In this document: piece after piece, positions 30,419-35,400 of the stretch
How positions within the stretch are numbered: the stretch's first letter is position 1
How the letters are laid out: the number at the start of each line of letters is the position of its first letter
Source of the DNA: Bacillota bacterium
Lineage (GTDB): Bacteria; Bacillota_I; Bacilli_A; Erysipelotrichales; Erysipelotrichaceae
Assembly (NCBI GenBank): GCA_023388535.1
Contig: JAEWFZ010000047.1
Span: forward strand, 1 to 35,400
DNA length: 35,400 nucleotides
Direction of reading: 5' to 3'
The notes under the pieces: generated by a model
Told to the model about the DNA's origin: nothing
Databases searched by the model: none
What the model saw: the letters and a program-made list of their open reading frames with translations, nothing else
Position numbers and translations under genes: made by a program

Positions 30419-33256
30419 ATGTTGGAAAGAAAAAATTTACAAGAGACACATTTATCATTATTAGTGAATAATGAAGAAACAACTTTAGAAAAAGAATTAA
30501 TGAACTCTTTGCGAGAATGTAAATCATTTCAGTTTAATGTTGCTTTTGTGACTTTCGGATGTGTTCAACTTTTTAAAAATATTTTTAATGAATTAGCAGA
30601 AAAAGGTGTTCACGGAAGGTTTATAACCTCTACTTATTTGGAGTTTTCTGAACCAAAAGCTTTACGTGAATTGTTAAATATGCCAAATATTGAACTTAAA
30701 GTTTATACAGATACAAAAAACAGAGGATACCATACCAAAGCGTATATTTTTGAGAGAGAAGATGATTATAAAATCATAATTGGATCTTCTAATTTTACAA
30801 CTAGCGCATTAAGAAAAAATATTGAATGGAATGCATTGATTATAACTAAAAAAGAGATTGAGTTTACCACAGATATTAACGATGAATTTGAGATGATATG
30901 GGAAAGTTTAGACAGGTTTACTGAATCTCAAATTGACCAATACGAAGCGTTTTATAAAGATTGGAAAGAGTTTAAAAAAGAAGAGAGACGTTTATTCGAA
31001 GATGAGGTGCTGGTACCGAATGCGATGCAAGTTAATGCCTTAAAATCACTAGATTTTCTGAGAAAACAAGGAGAGAAAAAAGCTCTTGTCATAGCAGCTA
31101 CAGCTACCGGTAAGACTTACATGTCGATATTTGATGTTAAAAATCAAAGGCCAAATCGAGTTTTATTTGTTGCTCATGTCGAAAATATTTTGGACGCTGC
31201 AATGGAATCTTTCAAAAGAGTATTGGGAAAAAGCTATACATATTCAAAGTTTATTGGTGTTGACAGGAAAAATGAAGGTGATGTTTTATTCTCTACAAAC
31301 CTCACATTAAGCAATTCTTTATCGAGTTTCACGCCCTATGATTTCGATTATATAATAATTGATGAGGCGCATCGCGCTGCGGCAAGTACTTACCAGGATT
31401 TTATTAGCTATTTTAAACCTAAGTTTTTATTAGGTATGACCGCAACCCCAGAGCGAACAGATGACGGAAATATTTTCGAGTTATTTGATCGAAATGTTGC
31501 GTTGGAAGTTCGCTTAGATGAAGCGATCGAAAATAATCTGGTTGTACCTTTTCATTATTTTGGGATTACGGATATTGATGAAGTAAACCTTGAAGGTGTG
31601 GATTTATCAGAGATTGATGTTGTAGCCAATAGGCTTATGATACATAGTCGTACGGAGTTTATTCTCGATAGAATGAATTTTTATAAATATGATGGTGAAA
31701 AGTTAAAAGGATTGGGATTTTGTGTAAGTGTTAAACATGCTGAGTTTATGGAGGCTGAGTTTAATAAGGCAGGAATTGAAAGTATAAGTATAAGTGGTGA
31801 TATGAAACCATCAGAGCGACAAAATTATTTTCGTCGTTTAGAAGATGATAGTGATTCATTGAGGATGATATTTGCTGTTGATGTATTAAACGAGGGAGTG
31901 GATATACCAAGTGTGAATCTTGTACTTATGTTAAGGCCTACTAATTCGCCAATTGTTTTTACTCAACAATTAGGTAGAGGACTACGTAAATATAATGGTA
32001 AGAATTATCTTACTGTACTCGATTTTATTGGAAATCACAATAGAGCTTTTTTAATTGCTTTAGCTTTAAGCGGATCAAAAGTTTACGATAAAGACTCTAT
32101 TAAGGTTATGGTTGAAATTGATTATGGAAACGGACCTAAAGAAGTATTTATTCAAATGGATGAAATTGCAAAGAAAAGAATTCTTAAACAGCTTAATGCT
32201 GAAAATTTTGGAGCAATGAAATATTTGCGTGAAGAGTATAATAATTTTAAAACCGCACGAAGAGGTAAGATTCCGTATTTCTTAATGGACTATTTAGGAG
32301 TTACCAATGCGCCAGATCCGTTGAAGTTTTTTGGTAGTAGTAATCGTAAAACCTATTATGATTTTTTATCACAGGTTGAAAGAAATAATGAGTATATTCA
32401 CGCTTATCATAAACATGAATTTCTTAAAAAAATAACTCATACGTTGTCAGTACAGTTGCCTTTGATTCGTCCTTATGAGTTTTTAATTTTGAAATATCTT
32501 TTAAACAATCATAGTGTGAAGGTAAGAAGTATAGTTGAAAGAATTAAGGGAATAGTCGAAGGGACCGATGAAACAACAGTACTTCATGCTATTGACAACC
32601 TGGATCAGGCATTTTTAGATAGCAACGATTTAAGAAATTATCAGAGATTAATAGTAAAAGAAGATGATACTATTGCTCTTCAAGAAAACCTAAGAAAACT
32701 ATTGATGAATGATATGTCACGTTCAATCATTCTGGATGTTGTTGAGTACGGCTTGGCTGTATATTTTGAAGAGTTCTCTTCAATTTCCTACGGATATCCT
32801 TTTTTAAAACTATATCATCCATACAGCATGAAGGATGTAGCATTAGCGGCTAATGTAACCAATAAGCATTCTAGTTTTAGGGGTTCGGGTGTAATACCGT
32901 GGAAGAATATGTATTTCCTGTTTGTGGATCTACACAAAGACAAGGGAATTGCAGAATCGATAAATTATAATGACAAGATAATTAGTAACATTCAATTTCA
33001 ATGGGAATCGCAAAACTCCACGTCACAAAGATCAAGAGTTGGGAAAAACTTAATTCACCATAAAGAAAAAGGATTTGAGTTACATTTGTTTGTCCGAAAA
33101 CAAGCCCAAATGGACGGACAAGTGATGAGGTATATATATTTTGGTCAAGTTGATGTTATGTCTTATGAAAACGAAAAACCAATTAAATTTCAATTTAAAT
33201 TGAGAGAAAGAATTCCGGCTTCAATAATGACGGAAATGACAACTATTGTAGAATAA
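30419..33256 (+). CDS. PLD nuclease-like / DEAH helicase / DUF3427 protein
   Basis: A 945-residue protein. Residues about 20-170 form a phospholipase D-like domain with HTK (YHTKAYIF) and GSSNFT; the Asp of the full HKD motif is not evident, as usual in this class. A superfamily 2 helicase follows: Walker A ATATGKT (near 226-232), DEAH (315-318), MTATPER (from about 341), EGVDIP and QQLGRGLR (near 515-522). The C-terminal 350 residues match the position and style of DUF3427. These proteins resemble restriction or DNA-repair helicases; a role in defence or repair is often suggested but I cannot show it. GAAAGGA precedes the ATG. Its 3' end overlaps the convergent NUDIX frame by 67 nt. Confidence 0.85.
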   Translation: MLERKNLQETHLSLLVNNEETTLEKELMNSLRECKSFQFNVAFVTFGCVQLFKNIFNELAEKGVHGRFITSTYLEFSEPKALRELLNMPNIELKVYTDTKNRGYHTKAYIFEREDDYKIIIGSSNFTTSALRKNIEWNALIITKKEIEFTTDINDEFEMIWESLDRFTESQIDQYEAFYKDWKEFKKEERRLFEDEVLVPNAMQVNALKSLDFLRKQGEKKALVIAATATGKTYMSIFDVKNQRPNRVLFVAHVENILDAAMESFKRVLGKSYTYSKFIGVDRKNEGDVLFSTNLTLSNSLSSFTPYDFDYIIIDEAHRAAASTYQDFISYFKPKFLLGMTATPERTDDGNIFELFDRNVALEVRLDEAIENNLVVPFHYFGITDIDEVNLEGVDLSEIDVVANRLMIHSRTEFILDRMNFYKYDGEKLKGLGFCVSVKHAEFMEAEFNKAGIESISISGDMKPSERQNYFRRLEDDSDSLRMIFAVDVLNEGVDIPSVNLVLMLRPTNSPIVFTQQLGRGLRKYNGKNYLTVLDFIGNHNRAFLIALALSGSKVYDKDSIKVMVEIDYGNGPKEVFIQMDEIAKKRILKQLNAENFGAMKYLREEYNNFKTARRGKIPYFLMDYLGVTNAPDPLKFFGSSNRKTYYDFLSQVERNNEYIHAYHKHEFLKKITHTLSVQLPLIRPYEFLILKYLLNNHSVKVRSIVERIKGIVEGTDETTVLHAIDNLDQAFLDSNDLRNYQRLIVKEDDTIALQENLRKLLMNDMSRSIILDVVEYGLAVYFEEFSSISYGYPFLKLYHPYSMKDVALAANVTNKHSSFRGSGVIPWKNMYFLFVDLHKDKGIAESINYNDKIISNIQFQWESQNSTSQRSRVGKNLIHHKEKGFELHLFVRKQAQMDGQVMRYIYFGQVDVMSYENEKPIKFQFKLRERIPASIMTEMTTIVE

Positions 33257-33648
33257 AAAAAGAACTTTAATAAGTTCTTATAAACAAATTTATCAGCAGG
33301 ACACCAATTAATGTTATCAATGTTTTCGTCAGACAAGATTATCCATTGGATGTCCAGATGATCCCTTAAAGAAAAGTCATGATCTTTTGAATGAGCGATA
33401 AAACAGTCCATATCCAAAATAAAGGTTGGGTATTCGTAGACAATTCTATGAAATTTTTCCTTTACTTCAATTTCAACATTAAGTTCTTCAAGAATTTCTC
33501 TTTTTAATGCTTGTTCAGGAGTTTCCTTTGCTTCTATTTTCCCTCCTGGGAATTCCCACATACCTTTAAACTCGCCACTGTCTCTTTGAGCTATGAATAG
33601 TTTATCGTTACTTATAATTGCTGCACATACCACTTTGATTGTTTTCAT
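33190..33648 (-). CDS. NUDIX hydrolase (MutT-like)
   Basis: A small pyrophosphohydrolase of 152 residues as read. The Nudix box runs from Gly36 to Val58 (GKIEAKE...REILEELNV), with Asn57 replacing the usual Gly. WEFPGGKIE and the final WCPAD are typical of MutT-type enzymes that hydrolyse oxidised or noncanonical nucleoside triphosphates. The domain should end near residue 130; the remaining hydrophobic tail (FYSTIVVISVII...) is translated from the antisense strand of the helicase 3' end, beyond a terminator hairpin, and may not be part of the natural protein. The ATG at 33648 lies 6 nt after an extended -10 box and has no ribosome binding site, suggesting a leaderless transcript. Confidence 0.8.
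   Translation of the reverse strand: MKTIKVVCAAIISNDKLFIAQRDSGEFKGMWEFPGGKIEAKETPEQALKREILEELNVEIEVKEKFHRIVYEYPTFILDMDCFIAHSKDHDFSLRDHLDIQWIILSDENIDNINWCPADKFVYKNLLKFFFYSTIVVISVIIEAGILSLNLN
33255..33279 (-). terminator. Terminator for the NUDIX gene, inside its reading frame
   Basis: On the minus strand AAGAACTT, loop ATTA, AAGTTCTT is followed directly by a T-run (seven A residues at 33255-33261 on the plus strand). The stem has only two G-C pairs. It lies upstream of the NUDIX stop codon (33190-33192). Confidence 0.6.
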
Positions 33649-33654
33649 GTAATA

Positions 33655-33663
33655 AGTATAACA
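33655..33663 (-). promoter_or_regulatory. Extended -10 promoter of the NUDIX gene
   Basis: Read on the minus strand, TGTTATACT gives TGn plus TATACT (33655-33660). The start point would fall at about the ATG (33648). No -35 is evident. Confidence 0.5.
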
Positions 33664-33705
33664 CAAGAATTTAAATTAACTGGGTAGTGAAGTCATCAAC
33701 CAGAA

Positions 33706-33743
33706 AAAAGAAGGTATCTTTCATAATGAAAACACCTTCTTTT
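33706..33743 (-). terminator. Terminator of the nagB operon
   Basis: AAAAGAAGGT/ACCTTCTTTT pair over 10 bp (33706-33715 with 33734-33743), with an inner TTTCA/TGAAA stem. On the minus strand T residues follow. It separates nagB from the NUDIX promoter. Confidence 0.8.
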
Positions 33744-33771
33744 CTTATGCAACAATTGATTAATAAATGTT

Positions 33772-34512
33772 TTAAATCTTATCTTTGATTTTAGCTGCAG
33801 CAGCCTCATCTAAGATAAATGTTACATTCGGGTGCATCCTTAGGAAAGAAACTGGAAAGTGAGGATCCACATGATCATTTTCAAAAAGTCTTTCGAAAAT
33901 TGGAGCTTTTTTCTCACCACTAGCGACAATGAATAAGTGTTTTGCCAACATGATATCAGCAATTCCAATTGTAACAGCTTGTTTAGGAACTTCGCTTATA
34001 TCGTCGAAAAACCTTGAATTGGCTTTAATGGTAGCTTCATCAAGATTAACTGCATGGAAGTGAGGAATTAAATAATCATTAGGTTCATTAAAAGCGACAT
34101 GTCCGTTATCTCCTACACCTGAAATAGCTAGATCCAAGCCACCGACAGCAGCAAGTTTATTACGATATTCTTGGACCGCTTTTTCGACATCTCCATCAGC
34201 AACTTGTGGAGATGTTACTCGACTGCGATTAATATTTACGTGATTTAATAAATGATGATCAGCAAAGTAAGCATAGGATTGATGATGTCCCTTTTCTAGA
34301 CCAACATACTCATCCATATTGTAGGTATAAAGCTTAGAAAAATCGACATTTCCGGCTTCATATTCTCTAACAAGAACTTTATACATACCAATTGGCGATC
34401 CCCCTGCAGGCAAACAGAAACTTAAATCTGGTTTTTCTTTAATTAAGTCCATAACCAGTTTTGCGATAACTTCACTCATTTCATCATAGTCTTTAGTAAT
34501 AATAAATTTCAT
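33772..34512 (-). CDS. nagB: Glucosamine-6-phosphate deaminase
   Basis: A 246-residue enzyme converting glucosamine 6-phosphate to fructose 6-phosphate and ammonia. Signature residues: YNMDEYVGL (Asp67), GVGDNGHVAFNEP with His138 and Glu143, and the phosphate loop LPAGGSP (34-40). Short length without the allosteric C-terminal extension matches Bacillus-type NagB, probably monomeric and not allosteric. The AAAGGAGG site is 6 nt before the ATG. It follows the epimerase gene by 11 nt. No nagA (deacetylase) or nagE is near, so the amino-sugar route is split in the genome or this is a related isomerase. Confidence 0.9.
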   Translation of the reverse strand: MKFIITKDYDEMSEVIAKLVMDLIKEKPDLSFCLPAGGSPIGMYKVLVREYEAGNVDFSKLYTYNMDEYVGLEKGHHQSYAYFADHHLLNHVNINRSRVTSPQVADGDVEKAVQEYRNKLAAVGGLDLAISGVGDNGHVAFNEPNDYLIPHFHAVNLDEATIKANSRFFDDISEVPKQAVTIGIADIMLAKHLFIVASGEKKAPIFERLFENDHVDPHFPVSFLRMHPNVTFILDEAAAAKIKDKI

Positions 34513-34523
34513 GTTTTCCTCCT

Positions 34524-35177
34524 TTATATTTTTTGTAACATGCTTATTACTTTCTCGTAGTTGTTGTCTGAATTAAATAAGGTGGAAGATGTTCCAAGAA
34601 TAAAACCATCAACCCCAACTTTTGATAATTCTGAAATTCGTTGTGGTGAAAGAGCACCATCAATAAAAATTTCATAATTATAAAACTCTTTAAGTTTTAC
34701 TAATTCCTCAATTTTTGGATTAACTGATTCTTGATAGGACTGACCAGCAAATCCAGGTGCAACGGTCATCACTAATAAGAGATCAACAATCGGTAAAAGA
34801 TGTTGTATTTCATCAATCTCAGTTTCAGGATTAATCGCTAAGCCAGCTTTAATATTGTTTTCGCTAATTTTCTTGAGTACTGGCATGATGTCCTCATCAA
34901 CTTCCGAATGGATATAGATAATATCTAAGCCTAAATTTAAAAAGATATCAATCACTTTAGAGGGGCTCTTTACCATTAAATGAGCATCAACTATATTCCG
35001 TGTTAATTTTCGGACAGCTTTGATATCTTCACTTCCTAAAGCAAAATTGTTTACATAAACCCCATCCATTATATCCATGTGAAAACCATCAATTTTGGCA
35101 AGATCTAGTTTTCTAACTAATTCTATCAAGTTACTAAAATCTGCGCACATCATCGAAACATAGAGTTTTCTTTTCAT
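34524..35177 (-). CDS. Ribulose-phosphate / allulose-6-phosphate 3-epimerase family
   Basis: A TIM-barrel epimerase of 217 residues. FHMDIMDGVYVNN and DAHLMV carry the metal ligands (His, Asp, His), MTVAPGFAGQSY is the conserved loop and IDGALS the Asp-containing loop. The start YVSMMCADF resembles AlsE (SPSMMCMD) rather than Rpe (SPSILSADF), so a ketohexose-phosphate such as allulose 6-phosphate is a possible substrate; the choice is unproven. The ATG at 35177 follows GAGGTGG; an in-frame start 12 codons upstream lacks a site. First gene of a two-gene operon with nagB. Confidence 0.82.
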   Translation of the reverse strand: MKRKLYVSMMCADFSNLIELVRKLDLAKIDGFHMDIMDGVYVNNFALGSEDIKAVRKLTRNIVDAHLMVKSPSKVIDIFLNLGLDIIYIHSEVDEDIMPVLKKISENNIKAGLAINPETEIDEIQHLLPIVDLLLVMTVAPGFAGQSYQESVNPKIEELVKLKEFYNYEIFIDGALSPQRISELSKVGVDGFILGTSSTLFNSDNNYEKVISMLQKI

Positions 35178-35195
35178 GATATCCACCTCGTTAAT

Positions 35196-35201
35196 ATTAT
35201 A
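35196..35201 (-). promoter_or_regulatory. -10 box of the epimerase-nagB operon
   Basis: Minus-strand TATAAT lies 18 nt before the epimerase start (35177). No convincing -35 hexamer is seen at 16-18 nt, and the IS256 end begins only 74 nt further out. Confidence 0.4.
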
Positions 35202-35275
35202 GTACCACATCATTAGTATTTTTAAAAAAGATAAGTTTTAGAACTTTTATTTTATGTTAAAGAGCATTCAAGTAA

Positions 35276-35400
35276 GATAAAGTCCATATAATTGTGTAAA
35301 AGTAAAAGGGCCATAGGCTCTGTTATGATGTTAGTGAACAAACAACAATCATAAAGGAGAACGCTATGGCACAAATCAATTTTACTTTAGATTTTGAAGA
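35276..35400 (+). mobile_element. IS256-family insertion sequence, left end
   Basis: From 35276 the sequence GATAAAGTCCATATAATTGT begins a terminal repeat very like that recalled for IS256 (GATAAAGTCC, then TATAATTGTGTAAAA). It is followed by a promoter-like region and the transposase start. The right end lies beyond the window. A target duplication of 8-9 bp would include TCAAGTAA (35268-35275); it cannot be confirmed here. Confidence 0.85.
35366..35400 (+). CDS. IS256-family transposase, first 11 codons (cut by the window end)
   Basis: ATG after AAAGGAGA opens MAQINFTLDFE, comparable with the start of IS256 transposase (MTQVHFTLKSEE). The catalytic DDE residues lie outside the window. Confidence 0.8.
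   Translation, partial: MAQINFTLDFE

Noticed and set aside
30419..33256. Type I or III restriction subunit, or Cas3
   Set aside because: No methylase, specificity subunit or cas gene is nearby, and the PLD-helicase-DUF3427 order is different from HsdR, Res and Cas3.

Overview
This window looks like chromosomal DNA of a low-GC Gram-positive bacterium (Bacillota). The signs are AT-rich genes behind strong AGGAGG-type ribosome binding sites, lipoprotein signal peptides, a PyrR-type attenuator in front of a uracil permease, MutS with an endonuclease-type MutL, GTG and TTG starts, and a phosphotransferase sugar operon. The small compact genome style would suit an Erysipelotrichia-like lineage, but that placement is only a guess. 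Both edges fall inside insertion sequences: the 3' end of an IS200/IS605-type tnpA on the left, and the terminal repeat plus first codons of an IS256-family transposase on the right.

Layout. 1-283: IS200-type tail. 343-3131: a SEDS cell-wall glycosyltransferase gene (minus strand), divergent from a PyrR-attenuated uracil permease. 3152-4929: minus-strand lipoprotein, SprT-like protein and xanthine phosphoribosyltransferase. 5055-8349: zinc regulon zur-znuA-znuC-znuB plus an acetyltransferase, all overlapping, with a perfect palindrome over the zur -35 box. 8480-13522: mutS-mutL-miaA. 13687-14854: tcdA-msrA. 14889-21257: beta-glucoside module made of a LicR-type activator, PTS IIA, IIB and IIC, a GH1 6-phospho-beta-glucosidase and a HAD phosphatase. 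21421-23485: PadR regulator, HAAS-type membrane protein and a DUF4097 repeat protein, with a three-half-site operator. 23759-27063: OmpR-type response regulator, histidine kinase and a four-repeat PepSY protein. 27237-28856: a LytS-like kinase without its phosphoacceptor histidine. 28914-30373: MgtC-like protein and a HAD phosphatase. 30419-33648: PLD-helicase-DUF3427 protein convergent with a NUDIX hydrolase. 33772-35177: nagB and an allulose-6-phosphate/ribulose-phosphate 3-epimerase gene. 35276-end: IS256 left end.

How the parts work together. Several regulators can be matched with sites readable in the DNA. The Fur-family regulator has a 17-bp palindrome at its own promoter. The LicR-type activator has a 7-4-7 dyad centred near -53 of the PTS promoter. 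PadR has a 13-bp inverted repeat around its own -10 box plus a third copy. The response regulator has 11-bp direct repeats ending exactly 5 nt before the -10 box both at its own promoter and at the PepSY promoter, which suggests an autoregulated envelope-stress circuit with PepSY as a target.

Most genes are ordinary. The points most worth a second look are the paired response-regulator boxes, the PadR operator, the histidine-less kinase, the convergent helicase/NUDIX pair whose terminator lies inside the NUDIX reading frame, and the multi-hairpin RNA-like tail of the IS200 element. No tRNA, rRNA or CRISPR array was seen. All calls come from reading the sequence, without database searches.
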